The position numbers and the translations under genes were made by a program. A stretch of 64,000 bases of DNA from Enterobacter oligotrophicus. Lineage in GTDB: Bacteria; Pseudomonadota; Gammaproteobacteria; Enterobacterales; Enterobacteriaceae. Location of the stretch: contig NZ_AP019007.1 of the NCBI RefSeq assembly GCF_009176645.1, positions 4,216,001-4,280,000 of the forward strand, in the 5' to 3' direction. Shown here piece by piece: positions 33,859 through 46,900 of the stretch. Position 1 is the first letter of the stretch, and each line of letters begins with the position of its first letter. The notes below the pieces were generated by a model. The model did no database searches and was not told the origin of the DNA. It saw only the letters and a program-made list of their open reading frames with translations.

Positions 33859-34275
33859 ATGCTCGATAAACTCGATGCCGCGTTACGTTTTCAGCAGGAA
33901 GCGCTCAATTTACGCGCCCAGCGGCAGGAGATTTTAGCCGCCAATATCGCTAACGCGGATACCCCTGGGTATCAGGCGCGCGATATTGATTTTTCCAGTG
34001 AACTTAAAAAAGTGATGGAGCGTGGACGTGCCGAAGGAACAGGTGTCGCACTTGCACTGACATCCTCACGCCACATTCCCGCTCAGGCGATGACCGCGCC
34101 GACGACCGATTTGCTTTACCGCATCCCTGACCAGCCCTCTCTTGATGGTAACACCGTCGATATGGATCGGGAACGTACACAGTTTGCCGATAACAGCCTG
34201 CAGTACCAGACGGGCCTGACGCTACTCGGTGGACAGATTAAAGGCATGATGACCGTCCTTCAGGGGGGCAACTAA
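33859..34275 (+). CDS. flgB: Flagellar proximal rod protein FlgB
   Basis: 138 aa. Rod-family N-terminal domain ([28 protein letters not shown]) and C-terminal heptad region. First gene of flgBCDEFGHIJ, with GGAGGAG upstream; class II gene under FlhDC. Confidence 0.95.
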   Translation: MLDKLDAALRFQQEALNLRAQRQEILAANIANADTPGYQARDIDFSSELKKVMERGRAEGTGVALALTSSRHIPAQAMTAPTTDLLYRIPDQPSLDGNTVDMDRERTQFADNSLQYQTGLTLLGGQIKGMMTVLQGGN

Positions 34276-34278
34276 TCC

Positions 34279-34683
34279 ATGGCTTTGCTGAATATTTTTG
34301 ATATTGCCGGTTCAGCGTTAACCGCGCAGTCACAGCGTCTGAACGTGGCGGCCAGTAACCTCGCCAACGCCGACAGCGTGACCGGTCCAGACGGGCAGCC
34401 TTATCGTGCGAAACAGGTCGTCTTTCAGGTGAATGCTGCGCCGGGTGCGGCAACGGGCGGCGTGAAGGTCTCCGACGTGGTAGAGAGCCAGGCACCGGAC
34501 AAACTGGTGTATGAGCCCGGCAACCCGCTCGCGGATGCCAGTGGTTACGTGAAAATGCCTAACGTGGATGTGGTGGGTGAAATGGTGAACTCCATGTCTG
34601 CCTCACGCAGTTACCAGGCAAACGTCGAAGTGCTTAACACCGTGAAGAGCATGATGCTCAAAACACTCACTCTCGGCCAGTAA
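34279..34683 (+). CDS. flgC: Flagellar proximal rod protein FlgC
   Basis: 134 aa, rod-hook family: N-terminal [20 protein letters not shown] and C-terminal [21 protein letters not shown], the paired helices that build the axial coiled-coil. Starts 3 bp after the flgB stop. Confidence 0.95.
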   Translation: MALLNIFDIAGSALTAQSQRLNVAASNLANADSVTGPDGQPYRAKQVVFQVNAAPGAATGGVKVSDVVESQAPDKLVYEPGNPLADASGYVKMPNVDVVGEMVNSMSASRSYQANVEVLNTVKSMMLKTLTLGQ

Positions 34684-34694
34684 AGGAGACACGC

Positions 34695-35402
34695 ATGTCC
34701 ATCGCCGTAAACGTGAATGATACGACCAATTCGGGCGTAACGAGTACCAGTTCAGGGAGTTCCAGCTCTCTGACGGGAAGCAGTGCCTCTGATCTGCAAA
34801 GCAGCTTTCTGACGCTGCTGGTGGCTCAGTTGAAGAACCAGGACCCGACCAACCCAATGCAAAACAACGAACTGACCACGCAGCTTGCGCAGATCAGCAC
34901 CGTTAGCGGCATTGAGAAGCTCAATACCACCCTCGGCTCTGTCTCTGGCCAAATCGACAATAGCCAGTCTCTGCAGGCTGCCAACCTGATTGGTCACGGG
35001 GTGATGATCCCAGGGACCACGATCCTTGCGGGCAGCAGCACGACCGATGGCACAACCACGACGTCCACTACACCATTTGGCGTTGAGTTGCAGCAGGCGG
35101 CGGATAAGGTAACCGCGACGATCACCGATGCCTCCGGTGCGGTGGTCCGAACCATTGATATCGGCAAGCTGGACGCGGGCGTTCATACCTTTACCTGGGA
35201 TGGCAGCATGACGGACGGCACCACGGCACCAAACGGTTCCTACAAAGTGGCTATCAGCGCCAGCAGTGGCACCACGCAGCTGGTGGCTCAGCCGCTCCAG
35301 TTCGCGCTGGTTCAGGGCGTGATTAAAGGTAGCGACGGCAACAAACTGGATTTGGGTACTTCTGGTACCACCACACTCGACGAAGTTCGGCAGATTATCT
35401 AA
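34695..35402 (+). CDS. flgD: Flagellar hook capping/scaffold protein FlgD
   Basis: 235 aa. Ser/Thr-rich N-terminus needed for export, then FLTLLVAQLKNQDPTNPMQNN, and a C-terminal FlgD Ig-like and Tudor-like region (FTWDGSMTDGTTAPNGSYKV). A little longer than the roughly 231 aa of E. coli. Caps the growing hook. Confidence 0.94.
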   Translation: MSIAVNVNDTTNSGVTSTSSGSSSSLTGSSASDLQSSFLTLLVAQLKNQDPTNPMQNNELTTQLAQISTVSGIEKLNTTLGSVSGQIDNSQSLQAANLIGHGVMIPGTTILAGSSTTDGTTTTSTTPFGVELQQAADKVTATITDASGAVVRTIDIGKLDAGVHTFTWDGSMTDGTTAPNGSYKVAISASSGTTQLVAQPLQFALVQGVIKGSDGNKLDLGTSGTTTLDEVRQII

Positions 35403-35428
35403 GCCTTAACACTTATCAGGAGTAAGTC

Positions 35429-36682
35429 ATGGCCTTTTCTCAAGCGGTCAGCGGCCTGAATGCTGCAGCCACCAACCTGGATGTCATTGGCAACAACATC
35501 GCCAACTCCGCGACCTATGGTTTTAAATCCGGTACGGCGTCTTTTGCAGACATGTTTGCCGGTTCCAAAGTAGGCCTGGGCGTTAAAGTCGCAGGTATCA
35601 CTCAGGATTTCACCGACGGCACCACAACTAACACCGGTCGTGGCCTGGACGTTGCCATTAGCCAGAACGGGTTCTTCCGTATGGTTGATTCCAACGGTTC
35701 CGTGTTCTACAGCCGTAACGGTCAGTTCAAGCTGGACGAGAACCGTACGCTGGTCAACATGCAGGGGATGCAGTTAACCGGTTATCCGGTGGCGGGGACA
35801 CCACCTACCGTACAGACCGGTGCGAACCCTCAGGCGATCACCATCCCTAACACCCTGATGGCGGCGAAGTCGACCACCACCGCAACGCAACAGATTAACC
35901 TGAACTCCACGGATGATATCCAGACTGCGGCTTTCGATGCGACGAACCAGGATACCTACAATAAAAAAGGTACCGTAACGGTATTCGACAGCCAGGGTAA
36001 CGCCCATAACATGTATGTCTACTATGTCAAAACAGCAGACAACAAATGGGATCTCTACACCCAGGACGGTAGCGTTGCGAACGGCCCGGTGACCAAAGCG
36101 GCACAGATGAGCTTTGATGAAAACGGTAACCTTGATGGTGTGTATAACTACGATGCGGCGGGTGTTGTACTGAGCGGAACCCCGAACGCTACGCCGGCTA
36201 TCAACATCACCACGGAATCCGTCAGCGGTGCAACCCCTGCGACATTCTCCCTGAGCTTCCAGAACTCCATGCAGCAGAACACCGGCACGAACAGCGTGGT
36301 GAACACCACCCAGAACGGCTACAAGCCGGGCGATCTGGTGAGCTACCAGATCAACGACGACGGTACTGTTGTGGGTAACTACTCCAACGAACAGACACAG
36401 GTTCTGGGCCAAATCGTGCTGGCAAACTTCGCCAACAACGAAGGCCTGAAATCTGAAGGCGATAACGTCTGGTCTGCCACGCAGTCTTCCGGCGTTGCGC
36501 TGCTGGGTACGGCGGGGACCGGTAACTTCGGTACGCTGACCAACGGTGCGCTTGAAGCCTCTAACGTTGATCTGAGTAAAGAACTGGTGAACATGATCGT
36601 GGCGCAACGTAACTATCAGTCGAACGCGCAGACCATCAAAACTCAGGATCAGATCCTCAACACGCTGGTTAACCTGCGTTAA
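35429..36682 (+). CDS. flgE: Flagellar hook protein FlgE
   Basis: 417 aa. Conserved termini: MAFSQAVSGLNAAATNLDVI at the start and SKELVNMIVAQRNYQSNAQT at the end. The central exposed domain is less conserved and accounts for the protein being about 15 residues longer than E. coli FlgE. GGAGTAAGTC precedes the ATG. Confidence 0.95.
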   Translation: MAFSQAVSGLNAAATNLDVIGNNIANSATYGFKSGTASFADMFAGSKVGLGVKVAGITQDFTDGTTTNTGRGLDVAISQNGFFRMVDSNGSVFYSRNGQFKLDENRTLVNMQGMQLTGYPVAGTPPTVQTGANPQAITIPNTLMAAKSTTTATQQINLNSTDDIQTAAFDATNQDTYNKKGTVTVFDSQGNAHNMYVYYVKTADNKWDLYTQDGSVANGPVTKAAQMSFDENGNLDGVYNYDAAGVVLSGTPNATPAINITTESVSGATPATFSLSFQNSMQQNTGTNSVVNTTQNGYKPGDLVSYQINDDGTVVGNYSNEQTQVLGQIVLANFANNEGLKSEGDNVWSATQSSGVALLGTAGTGNFGTLTNGALEASNVDLSKELVNMIVAQRNYQSNAQTIKTQDQILNTLVNLR

Positions 36683-36702
36683 GCGGCTGACGGGAAAGCG
36701 CA

Positions 36703-38252
<1,550 letters not shown>

Positions 38253-38309
38253 GGTGTAGCCCGGTGCGGTCAACGCCGCACCGGCTCCCTGTTTTCGAAG
38301 ATGAAGGCA

Positions 38310-39008
38310 ATGCAAAAAAACGCGGCGTTTCGTTATCCGATACTGACTGTTCTGGCTGTGACCCTTAGCGGGTGTGCCTGGATACCGTCTAAACCATTGG
38401 TCGAGGGTGCGACGACCGCCCAACCCGTTCCCGGCCCCGCGCCGGTGGTGAATGGCTCTATTTTCCAGACAGCCCAGCCGATTAACTACGGTTATCAGCC
38501 GCTGTTTGAAGACCGTCGCCCGCGTAACGTCGGCGACACGTTGACCATTGTGCTGCAGGAAAACGTCAGTGCGAGCAAAAGCTCGTCGGCGAATGCAAGC
38601 CGCGATGGCAAAACGAATTTTGGCTTCGACACCGTGCCACGTTATCTGCAGGGCCTGTTCGGCAATGCGCGTGCGGATGTGGATGCCTCTGGCGGCAATA
38701 CCTTTAACGGTAAAGGTGGCGCGAATGCCAGCAATACCTTCAGCGGTACGCTGACGGTAACGGTTGACCAGGTTCTGGTTAACGGCAACTTACACGTTGT
38801 GGGTGAAAAACAGATTGCCATTAACCAGGGCACTGAGTTCATTCGCTTCTCCGGTGTGGTTAACCCTCGCACCATCAGCGGCACCAACACCGTTCCGTCT
38901 ACCCAGGTGGCGGATGCGCGCATCGAGTATGTCGGCAACGGCTACATCAATGAAGCGCAAAATATGGGCTGGCTGCAGCGTTTCTTCCTTAACTTATCGC
39001 CGATGTAA
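38310..39008 (+). CDS. flgH: Flagellar L-ring lipoprotein FlgH
   Basis: 232 aa outer-membrane lipoprotein with lipobox TLSGC (Cys22), forming the L ring. The conserved core includes [20 protein letters not shown] and ends [16 protein letters not shown]. Start chosen at 38310 by homology; another ATG three codons upstream (38301) is possible, and neither has an ideal ribosome-binding site. Confidence 0.94.
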   Translation: MQKNAAFRYPILTVLAVTLSGCAWIPSKPLVEGATTAQPVPGPAPVVNGSIFQTAQPINYGYQPLFEDRRPRNVGDTLTIVLQENVSASKSSSANASRDGKTNFGFDTVPRYLQGLFGNARADVDASGGNTFNGKGGANASNTFSGTLTVTVDQVLVNGNLHVVGEKQIAINQGTEFIRFSGVVNPRTISGTNTVPSTQVADARIEYVGNGYINEAQNMGWLQRFFLNLSPM

Positions 39009-39020
39009 GCGAGGTGACCC

Positions 39021-40118
39021 ATGTTTAAATCGATCTTCGCCGTGGCGCTGGCGCTGGTGGCAACCTTCGCCCAGGCTGACCGTATTCGTGACCTGACAAG
39101 CGTTCAGGGTGTACGCGAAAACTCCCTGATCGGCTACGGTCTGGTGGTGGGGCTGGACGGTACGGGTGACCAGACCACCCAGACGCCCTTTACCACGCAA
39201 AGTTTAAACAACATGCTCTCCCAGCTTGGCATCACCGTGCCGGCCGGGACAAACATGCAGCTGAAAAACGTAGCTGCGGTGATGGTCACTGCCTCCTTCC
39301 CGGCGTTCGCTCGTCAGGGGCAAACCATTGATGTTGTAGTTTCGTCTATGGGTAATGCCAAAAGCCTGCGCGGCGGTACGCTGCTGATGACGCCTCTGAA
39401 GGGCGTCGACAGCCAGGTCTACGCGCTGGCGCAGGGTAACATTCTGGTGGGCGGTGCGGGTGCATCGGCGGGTGGCAGCAGTGTTCAGGTGAACCAGCTG
39501 AACGGCGGGCGTATCACAAACGGTGCGATCATCGAACGTGAACTGCCGACGCAGTTCGGCTCCGGGAATACCATCAACCTGCAGCTGAATAATGAAGACT
39601 TCACCATGGCGCAGCAAATTGCCGACACCATCAACCGCAGCCGTGGCTACGGTAGCGCCACGGCGCTGGATGCGCGTACCGTGCAGATCCGTACCTCCAC
39701 GGGCAGCAGTAACCAGGTGCGTATGCTGGCGGATATCCAGAATATGGAAGTGAACGTGCCGCTTCAGGATGCCAAAGTCATTATCAACTCGCGCACCGGG
39801 TCGGTGGTGATGAACCGCGAAGTGTCGCTGGACAGCTGTGCCGTGGCACAGGGCAACCTCTCGGTGACGGTGAACCGTTCTGCTAACGTCAGCCAGCCAG
39901 ACACGCCGTTTGGTGGCGGCCAGACGGTAGTGACGCCGCAAACGCAGATTGATTTGCGCCAGAGCGGCGGTTCGCTGCAGAGCGTGCGTTCCAGCGCTAA
40001 CCTGAACAGCGTGGTACGCGCCCTGAACGCTCTGGGGGCAACGCCGATGGATCTAATGTCCATTCTGCAGTCAATGCAAAGTGCAGGTTGCCTGCGTGCC
40101 AAACTGGAAATCATCTGA
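39021..40118 (+). CDS. flgI: Flagellar P-ring protein FlgI
   Basis: 365 aa with a Sec signal ([10 protein letters not shown]) and mature start [20 protein letters not shown]. Assembles in the periplasm around the rod with help from FlgA. The stop codon overlaps the flgJ start (TGATG), suggesting coupled translation. Confidence 0.96.
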   Translation: MFKSIFAVALALVATFAQADRIRDLTSVQGVRENSLIGYGLVVGLDGTGDQTTQTPFTTQSLNNMLSQLGITVPAGTNMQLKNVAAVMVTASFPAFARQGQTIDVVVSSMGNAKSLRGGTLLMTPLKGVDSQVYALAQGNILVGGAGASAGGSSVQVNQLNGGRITNGAIIERELPTQFGSGNTINLQLNNEDFTMAQQIADTINRSRGYGSATALDARTVQIRTSTGSSNQVRMLADIQNMEVNVPLQDAKVIINSRTGSVVMNREVSLDSCAVAQGNLSVTVNRSANVSQPDTPFGGGQTVVTPQTQIDLRQSGGSLQSVRSSANLNSVVRALNALGATPMDLMSILQSMQSAGCLRAKLEII

Positions 40119-41071
40119 TGCTGACCGATAGCAAACTGCTGACCAGTGCCGCCTGGGATGCCCAGTCGCTTAACGAGCTGAAAACCAAAGCAGGCAAAGA
40201 CCCGGCGGCGAATCTCCGCCCGGTCGCCCGCCAGGTGGAGGGGATGTTCGTGCAGATGATGCTGAAAAGCATGCGTGAAACCCTGCCGAAAGACGGGATG
40301 TTCAGCAGCGACTCGACGCGTCTCTACACCAGCATGTACGATCAGCAGATTGCGCAGCAGATGACAGCCGGTAAAGGCTTAGGTCTGGCTGACATGATTG
40401 TGAAACAGACCGCAGCCGCGCAGGGTATTCAGCCAGAGGATCAGCCACAACAGGTGCCGATGAAGTTCGACCTGGAAACGGTGACCAGTTATCAGAATCA
40501 GGCGCTGACGCAGATGGTACGCAAAGCGATACCGAAGCCGGCCGCGACCAACGATGAGCCGCTCTCCGGCGACAGCAAAGACTTCCTGGCACAGCTCTCT
40601 CTGCCTGCCCGTCTTGCCAGTGAGCAGAGCGGCGTACCGCATCACCTTATTCTGGCGCAAGCCGCGCTGGAATCTGGCTGGGGACAACGGCAAATCCGTA
40701 AAGAGAACGGTGAGCCGAGCTTTAATATCTTTGGCGTAAAAGCCACCTCCAGCTGGAAAGGGCCAACGACGGAGATCACCACCACCGAGTACGAAAACGG
40801 TGCAGCGGTGAAGGTCAAAGCGAAATTCCGCGTCTACAGCTCTTATCTTGAAGCGCTGTCGGATTATGTGGGCCTGTTGAGCCGCAATCCGCGTTATACC
40901 GCCGTCACGCAGGCGGCGACGCCAGAGCAGGGCGCTCAGGCATTGCAGAACGCAGGTTACGCCACCGATCCGAACTATGCGCGTAAGCTCACCAGCATGA
41001 TTCAGCAACTGAAATCGATGAGTGAGAAAGTCAGCAAAGCCTATAGCACAGATATTGAAAATCTGTTCTGA
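40118..41071 (+). CDS. flgJ: Flagellar rod-cap protein and muramidase FlgJ
   Basis: 317 aa, two domains. The N-terminal rod cap contains VARQVEGMFVQMMLKSMRETL. The C-terminal glucosaminidase-type domain (about residues 155-310) has the catalytic glutamate in LILAQAALESGWGQRQI and YSSYLEALSDYVGLL. It clears peptidoglycan for the rod. Start at 40118 by overlap with flgI. Confidence 0.95.
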   Translation: MLTDSKLLTSAAWDAQSLNELKTKAGKDPAANLRPVARQVEGMFVQMMLKSMRETLPKDGMFSSDSTRLYTSMYDQQIAQQMTAGKGLGLADMIVKQTAAAQGIQPEDQPQQVPMKFDLETVTSYQNQALTQMVRKAIPKPAATNDEPLSGDSKDFLAQLSLPARLASEQSGVPHHLILAQAALESGWGQRQIRKENGEPSFNIFGVKATSSWKGPTTEITTTEYENGAAVKVKAKFRVYSSYLEALSDYVGLLSRNPRYTAVTQAATPEQGAQALQNAGYATDPNYARKLTSMIQQLKSMSEKVSKAYSTDIENLF

Positions 41072-41077
41072 AAGTTC

Positions 41078-41104
41078 TCAAGTCCCGGTAGCGGCTGCCG
41101 ATAA
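41078..41104 (+). promoter_or_regulatory. Sigma-28 promoter of flgKL
   Basis: TCAAGTCC-N11-GCCGATAA; the -10 is a perfect sigma-28 match and the -35 matches 5 of 8. Gives FliA-dependent expression of flgKL in addition to read-through from flgB. Confidence 0.85.
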
Positions 41105-41146
41105 CCTTCATCAGGACTCGTGTCTGAAAGTATAAAAGGAACCCCC

Positions 41147-42787
41147 ATGTCCAGTTTGATTAACAGCGCCATGAGTGGCCTCAGTGCTGCACAGGCGGCA
41201 CTCAATACCGTCAGTAATAATATTTCAAGCTATAACGTGGCAGGTTATACCCGCCAGAACACCATCCTTGGGGCGGCTAACAGTACGCTGACAGGCGGTG
41301 GCTGGGTTGGCAACGGGGTTTATGTTTCCGGTGTACAGCGTGAGTATGATGCTTTCATTACCAATCAGCTTCGTGCTGCAGAGACGCAAAGCAGCGGCCT
41401 GACGACGCGTTATCAGCAGATGTCAAAAATTGATGACGTCCTCTCTGATACCACCAACTCGCTCTCCACCACCCTGCAGGATTTCTTTAAAAGCCTGCAA
41501 ACGCTGGTCAGCAACGCGGAAGATCCGGCTGCACGTCAGACGGTGCTGGGCAAGGCCGATGGGCTGGTCAATCAGTTCAAAACGAACGATCAGTATCTTC
41601 GTGACCAGGATAAGCAGGTGAATATTTCTATCACCAGCAGCGTTGATCAGATCAACGGGTATGCGAAGCAAATTGCGAACCTGAACGATCAGATTTCTCG
41701 TCTTACCGGTGTGGGAGCGGGGGCATCACCAAACGAACTGCTCGACCAGCGCGATCAGCTGGTCAGCCAGCTTAACCAGATTGTCGGTGTGGAAGTGACC
41801 GTGCAGGACAGCGGCACCTATAACATCTCCTTCGCGAATGGTTACTCTCTGGTGCAGGGCAGTACGGCAAGCCAGTTGGCTGCAGTGCAGTCCAGCGCTG
41901 ACCCGTCACGCACCACAATTGCCTATGTTGATGCCGCGTCAGGCAACACTGAAATTCCTGAAAAGCAGATCACCACCGGCTCGCTGGGCGGGCTGCTGAC
42001 GTTCCGCTCTCAGGATCTTGACCAGGCGCGCAATACCCTGAATCAGATGGCACTGGCTTTTGCTGATGCCATGAATACCCAGCATGAAGCCGGTTTCGAT
42101 GCGAACGGTCAGGCGGGCGGAAAACTGTTCGACTTCGGTTCACCGGCAGTACTGAGCAACAGCAAAAACACCGGTGGCGCGTCGTTGACGGCAACGGTTT
42201 CTGATAGCTCTGCCGTGCAGGCAACTAACTATAAAGTCGAATATAACGGCACCGACTGGACGGTGACGCGCCTGTCAGACAAAACCAGCTTTACGGTGAC
42301 ACCGGATGCCAGCGGCAATCTGGCGTTTGATGGCCTGAATGTAAATGTCAGCGGTACAGCCAATCAGAAAGACAGTTTCCTCGTAAAACCAGTCAATGAC
42401 GTCATCGTTAATATGGAACTGACTATTTCCGATGAATCAAAGCTGGCGATGGCTTCCGCCGCTGACAGCGGTGAGAGTGACAACACCAACGGGCAAAAAC
42501 TGCTGGATCTGCAGAATGCCAAAGTGGTGGGTAACAGCAAAACCTTTAACGATGCTTACGCTGCACTGGTCAGTACCGTGGGCAGCACCACGGCATCGCT
42601 GAAAACCAGCAGTGAAACCCAGGGCAATGTGGTAACTCAGCTCACTAAGCAGCAGCAATCTATCTCCGGGGTTAACCTGGATGAAGAGTATGGCAACCTG
42701 CAACGTTATCAGCAGTATTACCTGGCGAATGCGCAGGTTCTTCAGACTGCCAGCACGCTCTTTGATGCGTTAATCAACATTCGCTAA
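41147..42787 (+). CDS. flgK: Hook-filament junction protein FlgK (HAP1)
   Basis: 546 aa. Conserved N-terminus MSSLINSAMSGLSAAQAALN and C-terminus YGNLQRYQQYYLANAQVLQ. Start at 41147 because the GTG nine codons upstream has no ribosome-binding site, while AAAGGAAC precedes this one. The central domain (about residues 320-440) is the variable exposed part. Confidence 0.95.
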   Translation: MSSLINSAMSGLSAAQAALNTVSNNISSYNVAGYTRQNTILGAANSTLTGGGWVGNGVYVSGVQREYDAFITNQLRAAETQSSGLTTRYQQMSKIDDVLSDTTNSLSTTLQDFFKSLQTLVSNAEDPAARQTVLGKADGLVNQFKTNDQYLRDQDKQVNISITSSVDQINGYAKQIANLNDQISRLTGVGAGASPNELLDQRDQLVSQLNQIVGVEVTVQDSGTYNISFANGYSLVQGSTASQLAAVQSSADPSRTTIAYVDAASGNTEIPEKQITTGSLGGLLTFRSQDLDQARNTLNQMALAFADAMNTQHEAGFDANGQAGGKLFDFGSPAVLSNSKNTGGASLTATVSDSSAVQATNYKVEYNGTDWTVTRLSDKTSFTVTPDASGNLAFDGLNVNVSGTANQKDSFLVKPVNDVIVNMELTISDESKLAMASAADSGESDNTNGQKLLDLQNAKVVGNSKTFNDAYAALVSTVGSTTASLKTSSETQGNVVTQLTKQQQSISGVNLDEEYGNLQRYQQYYLANAQVLQTASTLFDALINIR

Positions 42788-42801
42788 GGCTGAGGTTAAA
42801 A

Positions 42802-43755
42802 ATGCGTATTAGTACACAAATGATGTATGAGCAGAGCATGCGTGGGGTGACAAACTCCCAGAGTCTCTGGCTCAGCTATGGCGAACAGATGTCTACCGGC
42901 AAGCGAGTCAATCGCCCGTCTGATGACCCGATTGCTGCCTCTCAGGCCGTGGTTTTGTCTCAGGCGCAAACGCAGAACAGCCAGTATGCACTTGCCCGTA
43001 CCTTTGCCACGCAGAAAGTCTCGCTGGAAGAGGATGTCCTTAAACAGGTCACCACAGCGATCATCAGTGCTCAGGAAAAGATCGTCAACGCGGGTAATGG
43101 CACGATGAGTGATGACGACCGTGCATCGCTGGCAACCAACCTGCAGGGCATCCGCGATCAGCTGATGAACCTGGCGAACAGCACCGACGGAAATGGACGC
43201 TATATTTTTGCCGGTTATAAAACGGAAGCCGCGTCTTTTGATCAGACTACGGGTGATTATCAGGGCGGTACGACGCCGATTACCCAGCAGGTGGATTCTG
43301 CACGTTCGATGCAAATCAGCCATACAGGCAGTGAAGTTTTCGACAGCTTTACCAGCAACGCGAAACCTGAGCCGGATGGCAGTACGCCGGAAACAAACCT
43401 GTTTAAGATCCTTGATACGGCAATTGCCGCGCTGAATACGCCGATAGAAGGCGATCAGACAAAAGCGGATGAGTTTACCGCCAGCATGGATAAAGCGAAC
43501 CGTGGGCTGAGTAACTCACTCAATAACGTGCTTACCGTTCGTGCGGATCTGGGGACTAAGCTGGATGAGCTGAGCAAACTTGACTCTCTGGGCGATGATC
43601 GTGCGCTGGGGCAAACTCAGCAGATGAGCAACCTCGTGGATGTGGACTGGAACTCTGTGATTTCCTCTTATTCCATGCAGCAGGCAGCGTTGCAGGCCTC
43701 TTATAAAGCGTTCAGCGATATGCAGGGTATGTCTCTGTTCCAGCTGAACAAATAA
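42802..43755 (+). CDS. flgL: Hook-filament junction protein FlgL (HAP3)
   Basis: 317 aa. Flagellin-like termini: MRISTQMMYEQSMRGVTNSQ with NRPSDDPIAASQAVVLSQAQ, and a C-terminal LVDVDWNSVISSYSMQQAAL helix. Follows flgK by 14 bp and ends the operon, with a terminator at 43802. Confidence 0.95.
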   Translation: MRISTQMMYEQSMRGVTNSQSLWLSYGEQMSTGKRVNRPSDDPIAASQAVVLSQAQTQNSQYALARTFATQKVSLEEDVLKQVTTAIISAQEKIVNAGNGTMSDDDRASLATNLQGIRDQLMNLANSTDGNGRYIFAGYKTEAASFDQTTGDYQGGTTPITQQVDSARSMQISHTGSEVFDSFTSNAKPEPDGSTPETNLFKILDTAIAALNTPIEGDQTKADEFTASMDKANRGLSNSLNNVLTVRADLGTKLDELSKLDSLGDDRALGQTQQMSNLVDVDWNSVISSYSMQQAALQASYKAFSDMQGMSLFQLNK

Positions 43756-43801
43756 TGTCTTGACCTCTTAGAACATGTCTTGAAACTGGGCATGTTTTGA
43801 C

Positions 43802-43833
43802 TGCCCAATCCGTCTGGATTGGGCATTTTTTTT
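43802..43833 (+). terminator. Terminator after flgL
   Basis: TGCCCAATCC-GTCT-GGATTGGGCA followed by eight T: very strong. Confidence 0.92.
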
Positions 43834-43860
43834 AGCTGATTTCCCCTGAACAGACGCCAT

Positions 43861-43888
43861 AAAAAAGCCGACCCGAAGGTCGGCTTTT
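43861..43888 (-). terminator. Terminator after rne
   Basis: Minus strand GCCGACC-TTCG-GGTCGGC, a stem closed by a UUCG tetraloop, followed by six T. Confidence 0.92.
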
Positions 43889-43902
43889 CGTCTTAATGAG
43901 AT

Positions 43903-46900
43903 TTACTCAACAGACTGTGGACGGGTGGCTGGCGCAGTAGCCTGGTGCGTTGCACTGTGACCACCTGCGGCACCTTTACCGTCAAAATGGAATGCAGGAC
44001 GAACCCAGTCGCTATGGCGTGGCGCTTCCGGCACATAGTCAGGTGCAGGTGCGCGCGTCATCGGCGCAGTGGCAACGTGTGGGGCAGCAGCAGTGGCAAC
44101 CGGCTCCGGTTTCACTTCTGGTGCTTGTGCTTCCACTTCCACGGTTTCGCGAACAGGTTCAACGTCAATTTCTACTTCCTGAACCACGTCTTCAGCGACA
44201 GTTTCAATAACGACTTCAGCAGGTTCTTCAGCAGTTGCAGGTTCAACTTCTTCTGCAACCTCTTCAGCCACCACGGTGTCTTCTTCGGCGATAAACTGTG
44301 GTGCAGCATCAACTGGCGCAGCAATCACTTCCGGGTGGGTGGTTTCCACTTCAACCGCGTGCGGGGCTTCAGCTTCTACAGCCTGCGGTTCAACCACAGT
44401 AGCTGCTTCAGGCACGACCTCTTCAACCGCGGCCACTGGTGCAATCACCTCTTCGGTTACAGGTTGTTCTTCAACAATCTGTTCCGGGCGAGCAACCGGG
44501 TAGCGGAGCCACACTTTACCGGAGGCCATTTCTGGTGACGCGCACGCCACGGCTAACGGCATCGGAGACTGAGTCGGGTAACGCTCGTCACGGTAACGAC
44601 GACGGCGCTGGCCGCTGACGCGCAGGTGACGCGGAGAACGACGGGAGCGACGCGGCATACCAGCATTATCACGGTTTTCAGCGTTATCATCCTGCTCGAC
44701 GTTGCTTTCAACCACGGCTGGCAGGTCAACTTTCGCCACTTGCGTGCCCGGTGCGCTTTCGGTCGTTTCAGTCGCGACAACGGCCGTCTCTTCCGTTTGC
44801 TGTGCACCAATACGCACTTTCTGCGACAGCTGGCGCTGTTTACGGCGTGGCATCACCTGAGTACGTTCTTCCTGTTCAGCCTCTTGCTGTTCCACAGGCT
44901 CTTCGCGGTTCAGGTTTTTAACTTCCTGCTGCGCCTGGCGTTTATCGTCGTTACGGCGACGATTGCGCTCACGGCGAGGCTGCTGCTCGTCACGTTGTTT
45001 GGTTTTCTCAGGCTCGTCACCCGCTGCCTGCTGGCGAATTTCGCGGTCTTCAACGTTCTGCTGTTGTTTCTCGCGACGGTTGCGACGGTTCTCTTCACGC
45101 TGCTCGCGGCCTTCGTTGTTGTCTGAACGGTTATCGCGGCGCTCGTTACGATCGCGGCGGTTGTTCTGACGTTTACGACGATCCTGCTGGCGTTCAGGCT
45201 TCGCTTCTTTCGGTGCTTCTTTCGGTTGCTCCGGCTGAACTTCTTCGCCTGCAAACATTTTCTTCAGCGCACCGAAGAGGCGGCTCAGAAGGCCTGGTTG
45301 CTCCGGCTGTGCTTTCGCTACCGCTGGCGCAGGTTTTTGCACAGCAGGTTTCGCGGCAGGTTTTTCCAGCGCGGTTTCCGGCGGTGCTTCCGGCATAATG
45401 AAGGTGGCTAAGGCAGGCTGCTCAGGCAGTTTGCGCTCGGCAGGTTCTTCATCTGATGGCAGCGCCATCTCTTCTTCATGCAGCTTCGGCAGCAGGTAGC
45501 TGAGCGTCGAGGTCTCTTCACCCTTACGAACACGCAGAACGTGATAGTGCGGGGTTTCCATCTGATCGTTTGGCACGATGATGCAGCGAACGCCACCCTG
45601 ACGTGCTTCAATGGCGCTTACCGCGGCACGTTTTTCGTTCAGCAGGTAGGAGGCAATCGGCACCGGAACAATGGCGTGAACTTCTTTGGTGTTCTCTTTC
45701 AGCGCTTCTTCTTCAATCAGACGCAGAATAGAGAGGGACAGCGATTCGTTGTCACGCACTGTACCCGTACCGGAACAGCGCGGGCAAACGTGATGGCTGG
45801 ACTCACCCAGTGACGGGCTGAGACGCTGACGGGACATCTCCAGCAGGCCAAAGCGCGAGATATGGCTAATCTGGATACGCGCACGATCCTGACGCACCGC
45901 TTCACGCAGACGGTTTTCAACCGCGCGCTGGTGACGAACAGGCGTCATATCGATGAAGTCGATAACAATCAGACCACCCAGGTCGCGCAGGCGGAGCTGG
46001 CGGGCGATTTCATCAGCGGCTTCAAGGTTGGTATTGAAGGCTGTCTCTTCGATATCACCGCCGCGGGTTGCACGTGCGGAGTTGATGTCGATAGCGGTCA
46101 GCGCTTCGGTCGTATCGATAACGATAGAACCGCCGGACGGCAGACGCACTTCACGCTGGAAGGCGGACTCGATCTGGGATTCAATCTGATAGTGGCTGAA
46201 CAGCGGGATTTCACCGGTGTACAGTTTGATTTTGCTGGTGAAATCCGGACGACCCAGCGCAGCGATGTGCTGGCGAGCCAGCTCAAGCACTTTCGGGTTA
46301 TCAATCAGAATTTCGCCGATATCCTGACGCAGGTAGTCACGGAAGGCACGCACGATAACGTTGCTTTCCTGGTGGATCAGGAACGGAGCAGGGCGGCTTT
46401 CTGCCGCTTTCTGGATGGCTTCCCAGTGCTTCAGACGGAAGCTCAGATCCCACTGCAGCGCTTCGGCAGATTTGCCCACGCCTGCGGTACGAACGATAAG
46501 CCCCATGCCATCCGGCAGTTCAAGACTCGCCAGCGCTTCTTTCAGCTCGGTACGGTCATCACCTTCGATACGGCGAGAGATGCCACCCGCACGCGGGTTG
46601 TTTGGCATCAGAACCAGATAGCTCCCCGCCAGGCTGATAAAGGTGGTCAGTGCGGCACCTTTGTTGCCACGCTCTTCTTTATCAATCTGGACGATAACTT
46701 CCTGACCTTCACGCAGAACATCTTTAATGTTTGGGCGGCCATGGGAGTTGTAGTTTGCAGGGAAATATTCGCGGGCGATTTCTTTAAGAGGGAGGAAACC
46801 GTGACGCTCAGCACCGTAATCGACAAATGCAGCTTCAAGGCTTGGTTCAATGCGGGTGATCTTACCTTTGTAAATGTTCGCTTTTTTCTGTTCGTGTCCA

